Shown in pieces: positions 51,571 through 63,709 of a DNA stretch of 64,000 bases. Positions within the stretch are counted from its first letter, which is position 1, and every line of letters begins with the position of its first letter. Source of the stretch: Tillus elongatus (taxonomy: Eukaryota > Arthropoda > Insecta > Coleoptera > Cleridae). Position numbers and translations under genes: made by a program. The DNA lies in contig OZ023262.1 of NCBI GenBank assembly GCA_964006375.1, positions 87,679,654 through 87,743,653 of the forward strand. The letters are read 5' to 3'. The notes beneath the pieces were generated by a model. That model saw only the letters and a program-made list of their open reading frames with translations. It was not told where the DNA came from and ran no database searches.

Positions 51571-53220
51571 AATTGTGCTGCAAATTGAATCATAACTTCC
51601 ACATAGTTGTGATAATTTATTCTCTTTAGAAAGATATTCTCATGAAATAAATTTGAGGTTTATGACTTGACCACCTAAAAATATTCGTATTCCTGTAGCC
51701 ATTAACTTCTGAAATGTTATATTGCTCGAGTTTTATTAAAATACTGTCAATTTTCACTAAGTCTACTCTCATTTATCCCCTACCCCCTAAAGCGATCTTA
51801 CCCAAAAACAACTCGAAGCGTTCCCTTGCGGGGTGCTAACTGCATACCAAATTTGAAGATGATATCTCAATTCGTTTGAGAGTTACTCTCTTTAGAAAGA
51901 CATTCTCATGGAATGAATTTGGGGTCTATGACTTGACCACCTAAAAATATTCGTAATTATGTAGCCATGAACTTCTGAAACGTTATATTACTCGAGTTTT
52001 GAGAAAACCCTGTCAATTTTCACCAAGTCAACTCTCATTTATCCCCTACCCCCTGAAGCGATCTGACCCAAAACAACTCGAAGCGTTCCCTTGTCGGGTG
52101 CTAACCGCATACAAAATTTGAAGATGATATCTCGATTCGTTCGAGAGTTATTGCGCCTACTAACAGACAGACGTACAGGCCGACAGACCTACCGACCGAC
52201 TACTACACCAACAGGCAAAAAACTGTCGTTCCAGAATCAAGTTTTCTATAGGTTTTGAGAGTTTTTACGCCATTTTAGCAAAAAAAAAAAATAGAAATTT
52301 TTCTCACCGATTTTTAACCCCCACAGATTCAAGTCCTAATTTAATTTCAGCGCAAAATACGAGATGCTTGATGCAATTAAAAGTTTTTCAATAAAAAAAC
52401 CCTAAAACGATATATTACTCTCGTCTTAACCTCAATTTCCACCAAACATACCCCCCTCCCCATTCATCCGCTGCCCCCTGGAGTGATTTTGACCAAAAAC
52501 AAACCGTACAGTTAGTTTATCGGGTGCCAACTGTATTCTAAATTTGAAGACGATATCTGAAGCTTTCGCGGCTGCTAACAGACCAACAGGCCGACGGATC
52601 GGCAGACAGACGGACCAACAGACAAAAAAAATCGTTCCAAAATTATGTTTTATATGTGTTTTGACACTTTTTTACGACGTGTGAGGGAAAAAAATTCGAC
52701 ATTTCTGTCACTGATATTCCACCCCCACACATTTATCGCTTAATTGAATATTAGTACAGAATAGCAGATAATTGATGAAATTGAAAGTTTTTGAATAAAA
52801 AAAAACCTAAAATGTTCTATTACTCGCGTTTTAACGAAAAAACCTCAATTTACACCAAATCACCCCTTATTCATCTTCTGCTCTCTGGAGCGATTTCACC
52901 CAAAAACAATACGAAACGTTAGTTTGTCGGGTTCCAACAGTATTCTAAATTTGAAAACGATATCTCAATTCGTTCTAAAGTTATCGTGGCTACTAACAGA
53001 CAGCCATACAGACCGACACAGAGACAGATCGACAGACCGGCGGACCGACAGACCAACAGACCAAAAAAAATTCGTTCCCAAATCAAGTTTTATATATGTT
53101 TTGACACTTTTTACGACGTTTGAGACAGATATTCCACCCCCATACATTCATCCCCTAATTTACTATTAGCACATAATGCCAGATGTTTGATGAAATTGGA
53201 AGTTTTCTTATAAAAAAAAG
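51571..53220 (+). repeat. ACAGACCG-type repeat, tandem units
   Basis: Four to five worn units of 300-420 bp. Each has ATTACTCGAGTTTT or a variant, CATTTATCCCCTACCCCC, a CAAATTTGAAGATGATATCT phrase, CAATTCGTT, a TAACAGACAGACGTACAGRC phrase with GACCGAC repeats, and AAGTTTTCTATA or a variant. Unit ends read ATAAAAAAACCCTAAAACG. Short frames in the last unit (52924-53169) are translations of the GACAGACC run. Confidence 0.8.
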
Positions 53221-54350
53221 CCTGGACGCAGCAAGTACGTTATAGTAGTGAATTTTCATAAAAATGTTTTTAATAGCAAATATGTGTGTTTTTTTTTAAG
53301 AAAGCAGGCATCAAATTTGGTTACCAATATAACCTATATAGTAAAAACAATGTGCCATATTTCATCAAAATAACTTTATTGTTTGAAAATGTACAAACAT
53401 TTCCGAAAGTAAACTTAATGTGGTCCCGAAAAAACTCGTTTCTTGGTCAACCTTATAGGTTAATAGCAAATTGAGCTATTCAAATATGAAGCATTTGATC
53501 AAAATTCGCTACCATAACGCACTTGCTGCGTCCAGAATTTGTTTTTCTTACAAACATGCATTATATTTCGATGGAAAATGCAAAAATGCATTAACATAAG
53601 ATTAAAAAAAAAACAGAATTTGTATCACCAACGACTTATGAGCCAACCTGTGATTGTAGAAATATTTTTTAAGATGTAGCTCAAGCATCCTATAATTAAT
53701 GTATACAATACTTTTTCATATCTTGTATAATAACGGATATATTGAGCGTTATTGATTTTTTACCAAAATTCGACAAAAATTATATACCATTAAACGATAA
53801 ACTATATAGCTAGACCTACTGCCAAGCATCAGAGAAAGGGTCTATTTGAAATAAATTTTCTGGAAATATTTTAGTAAAATGAAGGACAATGACGGTTGAA
53901 ACTAAGACTTTAGGGTTTGTAAAACATTCTTCTTGAGACATTTTCTTTCCATAGCCCGTATTAGATTCAGTTCTTTGCCTAAATGTTGCCAATTTTGACG
54001 TTTTAAATCGCAACTTTGACGCTTTGAGGAAAACCTCAATTAATTTTAATTTAAATGCCTATAACTTTTTTGTCTTTTGACCTACAGAGCTTAATTTTGG
54101 TAGATAACTTAGATATAATGATATATCATTATATCGGGTTTATAAACCAGCATACCAAATTTGGTTGCCCTTACTTTGTAGTTCAGGAGATATAAATTTT
54201 TTTCGAAATAAAACACAAAATTTTCCGGGAAAACCTACGCTGATTTTCCTGGCTAACGAACTTATCTAAGCCACTTGCAAAAGGAAGGTACTCAGCAAAT
54301 TTAATTAAAATCAGCCCATTATTTTTTGAGTTATCGGTGTGATATATAAT

Positions 54351-55331
<981 letters not shown>

Positions 55332-55462
55332 CATATAAAAATTGAAACTGGCCCCGGTTATGCGTTCTAGAGGTCCTAATTAGCGCTCATTTGAAGAAAT
55401 TTTTTCAAAATTCAAAAGTCGGGATCTCCTCATTAGTGAATTTTTTTTTTAAAATTCAGTAA

Positions 55463-55962
55463 AACCCTGAAACGTTATATTATTCAAGTTTTAATGAAAA
55501 AACCACAATTTACAGCAAATCACCCCACATTCATCCTCTAGTCCCCTGGAGTGATTTTACCCAAAAACATTTCGAATCCTTAGTTCGTCGGGTACTAAGA
55601 GCATACCAAATTTGAAGACTATATCTCAATTCGTTCTAAAGATATCGTGACTACAGACAGACATACAGGCCCACAGACCGACAGACCGACAGATTGGCAG
55701 ACCAACAAACAAAAAACATTTCCGTTCTCAAATCATGTTTTCTATATGTTTTGATACTTTTTACGTCGTTTAGGCGAAAACCAATTTTTTATATTTTTGT
55801 CACCGATGCTAATACTTCCACACGTTGTGGCGATGTGGAAGTAAAAATTATACTAATCTACCAAATTTGATGTCTTTAATTTTACAAAAAGACATACTTG
55901 ACATTAAAAATATTTTGATGTAAATTTACTGGCATAATGCATTTGCTGCGTCCAGCCTTTTT
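55463..55962. repeat. One ACAGACCG-type unit and a reversed block A end
   Basis: CCCTGAAACGTTATATTATT to TTTTCTATATGTTTTGATAC (55463-55770), then a reversed A end (TTTACTGGCATAATGCATTT; GCTGCGTCCAGCC). Confidence 0.7.
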
Positions 55963-56483
55963 AAAGCTTGTACGATATAAACAAAGAAACTCAAATTCAA
56001 ACCTTGTAAAAAACCTTGTAAAAAGATAATAATTTGATAAATTTTATACTACGTATATAAACGATGATAATATGGAATGTTCATATTACATTATTATGAG
56101 CATCGTGTAGGTAAACCAAGCTGGGTTATAATTCTTTAAAAATTTAAGAGAGTTTCACATAAACCCCAAAATTAATTAAGGGGACAGACTACGGTTCTGT
56201 CGAGTAGTAATGAAACTTGCTAGGTTCTTGGTGAAATTTTACAACCAGTTTGGCAACATGCCATCTAATTAGTAAACTGGACTAGCGCGCAAGGAGTTAG
56301 GAACAACATTATCTAAACATACTATCTGATTTTCTCAACTTTTGTCGACTGGAACAGAGTGCCCATAATTCCTGGAATAGGGTTTTATGTATCCGCTGTT
56401 AGTATCTTTGAATCTTGAATTATTCCAAAGTGTAGTTAAACTCAGCTCACCTATCAAGTAAAAGTAATTAATAATTAAAAAGT
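55963..56483. other. Anonymous AT-rich DNA
   Basis: No feature recognised. Confidence 0.4.
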
Positions 56484-57603
56484 CTGGACGCAGCAAGTGC
56501 GTTATGGTGGTGAATTTTCATTTAAAAAAATTTAATAGCAAATATGTGTGTGTTTTTTTAAGAAAGCAGCCATCAAATTTGGTTACCAGTATAACCCATA
56601 TAGTAAAAACAATGTGCCACGTTTAATCAAAATAACTTTATTGTTTAAAAATGTACAAAAATGTCCGAAAGTAAACTTTAATTGTTCCCGAAGAAACTCG
56701 TTTCTTGGTAAACCTTATAGGTTAATAGCAAATTGAGCTATTCAAATATAAAGCTCTTGATTAAAATTCACTACCATAACGCACTTTCTGCGTCCAGAAT
56801 TTCTTTTCTTACAAACATGCATTACATTTTGATGGAAAATGCCAAAATGCCATAACATAAGACGTGTTTGATTTAAAAAAAGAGAATTTGTATCACCAAC
56901 GACTTATGGGCCAGCCTGTGATTGTAGAAATATCTTTTTAAGATGTAGCTCAAGACACCCTATTGTTAATGTATACAATTTTTTTTCATATCTTGTATAA
57001 TAACGGATATATTGAACTTTATTGATATTTTACGAAAATTCGACAACAATTATATACCACTAAACAATAAACTCTATAGCTAAGGCTACTGCCAAGCATC
57101 AGAGAAAGGGTCTATTTGAAATGAATTTTCTGGAAAAATTTTAGTAAAATGAAGGACAATGACGGTTGAAGCTAATACTTCAGGGTTTGTAAAACATTCT
57201 TCTTGAGACATTTTCTTTCCATAGCCGGTATTATATTCAAGTTCTTTGCCTAAATGTTGCCAATTTTGACGTTTTAAATCGCAACTTTGGCGTTTTGGGG
57301 AAAACTTTAATTAATTTTTATTTAAATGCGTATAACTTTTTTCTCTTTTGACCTATATAGCTAAATTTCGGTCGGTAGGTGACTTACACATAATGATATA
57401 AACCTGCGTACCAAATTTGGTTGCCCTTACTTCGTTAATTCGGGAGATATTTTTTTTTTTGAAAGAAAACACAAAGTTTTCCGGGAAAACCTGGGCAGAT
57501 TTTCCTGACTAACGAACTTGTCCAAGCCATTTGCAAAAGAAGGAAGGTACTCACCAAATGTGATCAAAATCGGCCCATCATTATTTTTTGAGTTATCGGT
57601 GTG

Positions 57604-57688
<85 letters not shown>

Positions 57689-57826
57689 TATAAACATATA
57701 AAAATTTAAACTGACCCCGGATATGTGTTTTGAGGGGCCTAATTAGCGCTCATTTGAATTCTTTATTCAAAATTCAAAAGTCGAGATATCCTCATTAGTG
57801 AATTTTTTTTGAAGAAAATTCACTAA
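56484..57826 (+). mobile_element. Composite TA-repeat family, complete uninterrupted copy
   Basis: Block A 56484-56797, B (CAACGACTTATGGGCCAGCC), C (AAATGAAGGACAATGACGG), D (CCAAATTTGGTTGCCC; GAGTTATCGGTGTGATAC), TA 57607-57692 with one CATATATA interruption, and E ending in CACTAA at 57826. Four bases later a new block A begins, so two family members are joined end to start. Confidence 0.88.
57607..57692. repeat. (TA)n microsatellite
   Basis: About 86 bp of TA. Confidence 0.95.
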
Positions 57827-57830
57827 TAGC

Positions 57831-58280
57831 CTGGACGCAGCTAGTGCGTTATGGTGCTGAATGACAAATATGTCTCTTTTTATTGAAAGCAGGCATAAAA
57901 TTTGGTGACTAGAATAACTCATATAGTACAAGCAATGTACCATATTTAATCAAAATCATGTGATTGTTTTAAAAAGAAAAAAAAATTTGCAAATTAACTA
58001 GTTTCAGAAAAAAATTGGTCCGATTTTCCTGGCCAACGAACCTCTTCAAGCTATTTACCCAACTGCAAATATACAATTATTCACAAAAAGCTTTTGGACG
58101 AAACTTCGGAAAAAAAATTGCATGAAGATTTGCAAAGCATTTGTTAATAAAAAAATTGTTTACAATAACCTATTCAATATGTTTTATTAATCAGCAAAAT
58201 TTCAATTCAATTTCAAATAAATCTTACAAAAAAGCGTTTCTATGGACACAAAAACATTTCTGGGAAAATTTACTAAATAT
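57831..58280 (+). repeat. Block A start and degenerate A-like sequence
   Basis: CTGGACGCAGCTAGTGCGTT at 57831, then AAAGCAGGCATAAAATTTGG; later GGCCAACGAACCTCTTCAAG. No proper right end. Confidence 0.6.
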
Positions 58281-58287
58281 TTTTTAC

Positions 58288-58450
58288 ACAAACCGTCCAA
58301 TAGCTGTCTAACAGCTGCCCAAGAGCTGTCCAACAGCCGTCCAACAGCTCTCCAACAGCTGTCTAACAGCTGTCCAACAGCTATCTAACAGCAGTCTGGC
58401 ATGATAGCTAGCTGCCTAACAGCTGTCGTGACGGACAGACAGCTGTCCAT
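58288..58450 (+). repeat. Minisatellite of an 11-bp unit (TCCAACAGCTG)
   Basis: About fourteen worn units such as CCAACAGCTGT, CTAACAGCTGT and CCAAGAGCTGT. CAGCTG is self-complementary, so the tract can fold on either strand. Confidence 0.85.
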
Positions 58451-58589
58451 CATCTGTCGTGATAGAAGACCAGCGATAGATAGGCTGACAGATAAGCAAC
58501 TCAAAGCTAGTATACTATAAACCATCAAACTGTTTGTATCTCTTAACAGGGTAACCAAACAACAAGTGGTTTATATCAAAGAAGCATGC

Positions 58590-59235
58590 AAGCAACAAGT
58601 TGTGTTTTGAAGGAAACAACTTAAGCAAGATGGGGGTGATAGGTAAAGAAGAGAGAAAAATTAAGAAAAAGATTTTACAACTTGCTGAAAACGTTCAAAA
58701 AAATTATTGCTTAAGCTTGACAGAGCTAAAAATGATGAAGCTCTGCATCATTTATAGAAACCACTTCAAGAGATTGATGAAAGCCTACAAGCTATCACAA
58801 CCACACCAGCATATAAATAATGTTTAGATTAATATCCCGAACGAGTTAGATATTATGCAAACAAGTATTTTACTGAACCACCGAGACTTGCTACCACCAA
58901 TCAAACGTATGGTGCTCGCTACGATGCAGGTACAGGAAAATGAAGTCTTGGTAACAAACACTTAGACTTCACTATTAATGAAATTCAACTGAATAAAATG
59001 ATCTATTCACAAACACATGGTTTGCCAGAATTGGTTTTTATGAATAGACCTAAGGGATATACTTATGACGATCTTCAACACTTTAGAGATATTCTAGATT
59101 CAACCAGTGTTTATAAAGTTAAATATGATCCGAGATATGATCCCAATGGGCGAACTAAAGGTTGTTCCTCGGAAAAGCATTTGACTATGAAAAAACGAAC
59201 GATAAAACATCCCCAATTCTTCAAGGAGTTATGAC
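58590..59235 (+). pseudogene. Decayed coding remnant, unassigned mobile-element or virus-like ORF
   Basis: Open pieces of 75 and 78 codons in different frames are separated by stops. The first is Lys-rich and probably helical (KIKKKILQLAENVQKN). The second contains HGLPELVFMNRPKGYTYDDL and ends in a basic stretch near KKRTIKHPQFFKEL. The layout 'charged helix, then a G-L-x-E-L and GYT-x-x-D-L segment' recalls a protein repeated in many arthropod genomes and linked to Polinton-like or adintovirus-like elements. I base that on memory of the pattern only. It is broken by several stops and shifts and cannot encode a full protein. A loose 30-bp-type repetition follows at 59235-59440. Confidence 0.4.
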
Positions 59236-59440
59236 GGGAAATGAGAGTAGAAACGAGATCAGCGTAAGCACTAGCCGGAAATGAAAATTGATAACGAGCA
59301 GTGGCAAGAAATAAAAACTGATAATAAGTACACTGCGAGTTCTGACAGTAACTGAGAGTAAAAACGAAGACAACGCTAGCACTGGCGGTAAATGAGAGTT
59401 GATAAGGCCAATCTAGCGAGATTACATGTGAGTGTCGACA
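59236..59440 (+). repeat. Imperfect short repeats (GGAAATGAGAGT-type)
   Basis: GCACTAGCCGGAAATGAAAA with TTGATAA, and later GCACTGGCGGTAAATGAGAG with TTGATAA, plus several GTAACTGAGAGT-like variants. Confidence 0.5.
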
Positions 59441-59511
59441 AGAATTCAGATGCTGCTGCTGCTGCCTGCAGAAGGCCCCTTGCTGCTATCATCTTTCTTG
59501 ACAAGCTTTCG

Positions 59512-59774
<263 letters not shown>

Positions 59775-59775
<1 letters not shown>

Positions 59776-60149
59776 GCCTGCGCTGCCAGCCATTTTTTTG
59801 TGTCTCATTTTTATAAAAATTAAAGTTCTCTTATTTTGACCAGTTAGATCAGATACTTTTAAAAAATTTAAATTTCCCAGATTTTTCACTTCCGCTCGGC
59901 CATCTTGGATTACGTCATCTCAGGTTAATTCTCTTTTCTCTCTCTATCTAACTTGCCATTTTGTTTTATCACCTTGACGTCACACGCATGCGTATTAGCC
60001 TACCGGAGTGGCGGAGGTCTCAGAAGCCCTTTACTATACCTACTTGGAGCATAACTAGTTAAGGATACGTAAAAGTTGTGAAAAAAAGTACAAATAGTGT
60101 ATCTTTGTTTCCTTTGACATTATTATTTATTAGAAAAAGAGTTTTTTAG
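59775..60149. other. Anonymous DNA
   Basis: No gene recognised; the GGCCATCTTGGATTACGTCA phrase at 59898 is a short GC-richer patch. Confidence 0.35.
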
Positions 60150-60452
60150 AGACTTGGTGGTTCAGTGGTAACAAGAAACAAAGGGTACTTGGTTCGATGC
60201 CAGGGTACTTCTTTCACTTTTTCAGTACATATTGTAACATTAACATCAACCGGGGTTGTGGCACTGTATTTGAGCAATATTAGCCCTTCAGAGCGGGCGT
60301 TAAGCCTCAGTTCCGTGTCCATGCGAGGTTGGGCACGTAAAAGATCCCTACCCGCCTTGAAGAGAGGCAGGGGTATTGCAAAATAGTGAAGTGCAATTGC
60401 TCCTTGGCCGTAATCGCGGAAATGGACCGAAATTAAAGACACAAAACAAAAC
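60150..60452 (+). mobile_element. SINE with tRNA-Gly-like head
   Basis: The head TTGGTGGTTCAGTGGTA (60154-60170) is identical to the 5' part of many tRNA-Gly genes and contains the A box; GGTTCGATGCC (60191-60201) fits the B box, so an internal pol III promoter is present. The body includes GGGCGTTAAGCCTCAGTT and GGGCACGTAAAAGATCCC, a phrase that to my memory occurs in conserved SINE central domains of other invertebrates. It ends in an A-rich tail (GACACAAAACAAAAC). TTTTTTAG flanks it on both sides (60142-60149 and 60453-60460), a good target-site duplication. Small frames on both strands are incidental. Confidence 0.8.
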
Positions 60453-60460
60453 TTTTTTAG

Positions 60461-61563
60461 GTTTCCAAAACAACCACTACTACCCCATTTTAAGCATGTA
60501 CTGTTTGTACTAGTATGAACTATCTTATATTAAATCGTTTTTATAACAGTATTTGAGTTACCGAGCTTATATATTATCCTGCCTTCCTTTATTTATAAAA
60601 AGTTATCGTATTATGTAAAATAATAGGAATGTTTACATTAAAAATATATGTATATAAAATAAAATGTCAGTTCTGTTCGCTTACGAAATTTTAAAATATA
60701 TTTTGAGTTATGTGAACAATAGAATATTTCTGAATATTTTATTTTCCATAAGCCCATAAGCTCTCATTCGCTTGTATTTTTGATGCTACTAATGACTCAT
60801 TTTCTTCCGTTCTTTCTGCTTTATGCGATCATTTACTTTGCCATTATAATAATATATCATGGTATAATGTGACTAAACGACTTCTGCTTTTTCGCCCGAA
60901 CCGTTTGGATTACAATTTATTTTAGACAAAGTTCTCACAAAGAAATATTTTGTGAAAAAATTAGTTCATATTATTAATTAGTGTGTGTATGTTGCATCCT
61001 GGGATGGTTTTGAATATTTAATTCATCAACCAGAGACTTTTATTCTAAAATTTCGTTTCGAATCATAACCACATCCAGTGCGACAAAACTAGATTTTCTT
61101 ATGTGAACAGGTGATAACTATATTCGCGGATTCTTTGAATTATAAATGAAATCCAAATGGATACATATATCCACAATCTCACGTAAACACAATCATTACA
61201 TTAGTGTTATCAATATACACCTACATGATATCCTAAATACATACACACCTGCTTTCACCCACTGCTTCACACATACAATCCAAACATACCTATTCTATAC
61301 ATCAATATAAATATGACAATATAATTTTAACTACTATACTTTTAAACTGATTTTGAATTCCTATATATGCACATAATCTGTTTTTTAAAATAATTATTCA
61401 CCTTTTTTTTTCTTTTTTGTTTTTTGTTTTTTTAGTTGGTTTTTTTATATATATATTATTTTTTCATTTTTTAAATTCTTAACATTTAAGGAATGACTGG
61501 GACACATTGTCGCCTAGGGACCCGCCAAGGCTCATAGACATACTGAATTGGGCCACGGAAAAG
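60461..61563. other. Anonymous AT-rich DNA
   Basis: About 1.1 kb with no gene or repeat recognised; T-rich at 61390-61480. Confidence 0.4.
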
Positions 61564-61613
61564 AAAAATGTGGAACGCTTCACGACTTTGCGTGTCATCC
61601 TTGCGCAGGGGCC

Positions 61614-61653
<40 letters not shown>

Positions 61654-61670
61654 ACCGCCGAAGCGAATAC
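61564..61670 (-). ncRNA. U6: U6 spliceosomal snRNA (variant copy)
   Basis: The minus strand reads GTATTCGCTTCGGCGGTACA at the 5' end. It then runs without visible change through the invariant core: ACTAAAATTGGAACGATACA, the ACAGAGA box that pairs with the 5' splice site, the ATTAGCATGG catalytic triad region, and CCCCTGCGCAAGGATGACAC forming the internal stem-loop. It ends GAAGCGTTCCACATTTTT as in insect U6. The T-run at 61568-61564 is a pol III terminator. The 5' stem differs from the common form, but an A-U pair replaces G-C with compensation. I see no TATA box 24-31 bases upstream (AT-rich, but without TATAAA), so expression is doubtful. Main alternative: a retroposed or dead copy. Confidence 0.9.
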
Positions 61671-61734
61671 AATTAATTAGTAAATGTACAAACTAACAGT
61701 GTTCCTGTGTAGATGATCCTAACTGACATAGTTT

Positions 61735-62191
61735 AAAAGTCAAGACTTAGCATGTGCATTATAGTAGTAAATTTTCATAGAAATTACCTACGAATGTTAT
61801 TTGTGAAAATCATATATGCGCCCAGAAAAATTAAAATTTGGCTTTGATATTTAATAGATTTTGTTTACTACAAACAATGTTTTGGTCTTGTGCAATACTC
61901 TGGCAATCAATTATTTTTTTCATTAAATGACCACTACTTTTTTTTTGTTAAGTTACAGACATAAATTTCAACTCATAACATATTTTGTTAACATAAACCT
62001 GCGCACCTAATTTCTTTGCCATAGCTTTGTTATTTTCAGAGAAAAATTTTTCGAAAGACAAATCAAGTTTACCACAAAAAAAAATCTGTTTTTCCATTCT
62101 CTTACCTAACGAACTTAACGAATCCACTTACAAAATTAAGGTACGTTTCTAATTTCATTTAAATCAGTTTATTTTTTGAGGTATCTGTGCG

Positions 62192-62281
<90 letters not shown>
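61735..62281 (+). repeat. Composite family, strongly diverged A and D blocks plus (TA)n
   Basis: ATGTGCATTATAGTAGTAAA resembles a worn A start; CATAAACCTGCGCACCTAAT, GCTTTGTTATTTTCAGAGA and the GAGGTATCTGTGCGTTATA phrase are D-like, and the TA tract is 62193-62281. An older copy than its neighbours. Confidence 0.6.
62193..62281. repeat. (TA)n microsatellite
   Basis: About 89 bp of TA. Confidence 0.95.
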
Positions 62282-62283
<2 letters not shown>

Positions 62284-62420
62284 ACTTTAAATTGTGGGAT
62301 AGCCGTCAGTTGCAAAATCAAACCTCCTTATTAAATTGCCGAGCATTCGAAATAATTTATTTCATTATCATGGCTACCACGTGGAAAGAAAAAAAATGAA
62401 ATATACATAGGAAAAAAACT
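62282..62420. other. Short anonymous spacer
   Basis: Nothing recognised between two composite copies. Confidence 0.3.
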
Positions 62421-63487
62421 CTGGACGCAGCAAGTGCGTTATGGTAGTGAATTTTCATTAAAATGTTTTATTGAAAATATGTGTGTTTTCTTTTTAAGAA
62501 AGCAGGCATCAATTTTGGTTACCAGTATAACCTATATAGTAAAAACAATGTGCCATGTTTCATAAAAATAATTTTGTTGTGTTAAAATGTATAAAAATTT
62601 CCAAAAGTAAACTTAAAGTGTTCCCGGAAAAACTCGTTTCTTGGTCAACCTTATAGGTTAATAGCAAATTGGGCTATTTAAATATGAAGCATTTGATTAA
62701 AATTCGCTACCATAACGCACTTGCTGCATCCAGAATTTCTTTTCTTACAAAAATGCATTATATTTCGATGGAAAATGCAAAAATACAATAACATAAAGCG
62801 TGTTTGATTAAAAAAAAAGAAAATTTGTATCACCAACGACTTATGGGCCAGCCTGTGATTGTAGAAATATTTTTAAGATGTAGCTCAAGACACCCTATAA
62901 TTAATATATACACATTTTTTTCATATTTTGTATAATAACGGATATATTGAGCTTTATTGATTTTTTACCAAAATTCGACAAAAATTATATACCACTAAAC
63001 GATAAACTCTATAGCTAAGACTACTGTCAAGCATCAGAGAAGGGTCTATTTGAAATGAGATTTTTGGAAACATTTTAGTAAAATGAAGGACAATGACGGT
63101 TGAAACTTAGACTTTAGGGTTTGTAAAACATCCTTCTTGAGACATTTGATTTCCATAGCCCGTATATTTGCCTAAATTTTGCCGATTTTGACGTTTTAAA
63201 TCGCAACTTTGACGTTTTGATGAAAACCCCAATTTATTTTTCTTTAAATGCCTATAACTATTTTGTATTTTGACCTACATAGCTAAATTTTGGTAGGTAA
63301 CTTATCTATAGGGACATAAACTAGCGTACCAAATTTGTTAATTCCGGAGATATAAATTTTTTTGAAAGAAAACACAAAATTTTCCAGGAAAACATGGACA
63401 GATTTTCCTGCCTAACGAACTTGTTCAAGCCATTTGCAATTCGCCAAATTTAATTAAAATCAGCTCGTTATTTTTTGAGTTATCGGT

Positions 63488-63574
<87 letters not shown>

Positions 63575-63709
63575 AACATTTAAAAAATTAATACTGACCC
63601 CGGATATGTGTTCTTGGCGGCCTATTTAGCGCTCATTTGAAGAAATTTTTTCAAAATTCAAAAGTCGAGATCTTCTCATTAGTGTATTTTTTTTAAGAAA
63701 ATTTACTAA
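62421..63709 (+). mobile_element. Composite TA-repeat family, complete copy
   Basis: Block A 62421-62733 with inverted ends, B (CCAACGACTTATGGGCCAGC; TAATAACGGATATATTGAGC), C (AATGAAGGACAATGACGG), D to GAGTTATCGGTGTGATATA, TA 63491-63571, and E ending in the hairpin TTAGTGTATTTTTT/GAAAATTTACTAA at 63709. No coding capacity. It is the clearest copy for deriving a consensus together with 56484-57826. Confidence 0.88.
63491..63571. repeat. (TA)n microsatellite
   Basis: About 81 bp of TA inside the complete composite copy. Confidence 0.96.

Noticed and set aside
60151..60205. Functional tRNA-Gly gene
   Set aside because: Only the 5' part and a B box match; no acceptor stem can close, and a SINE body with an A-rich tail and target duplication follows.
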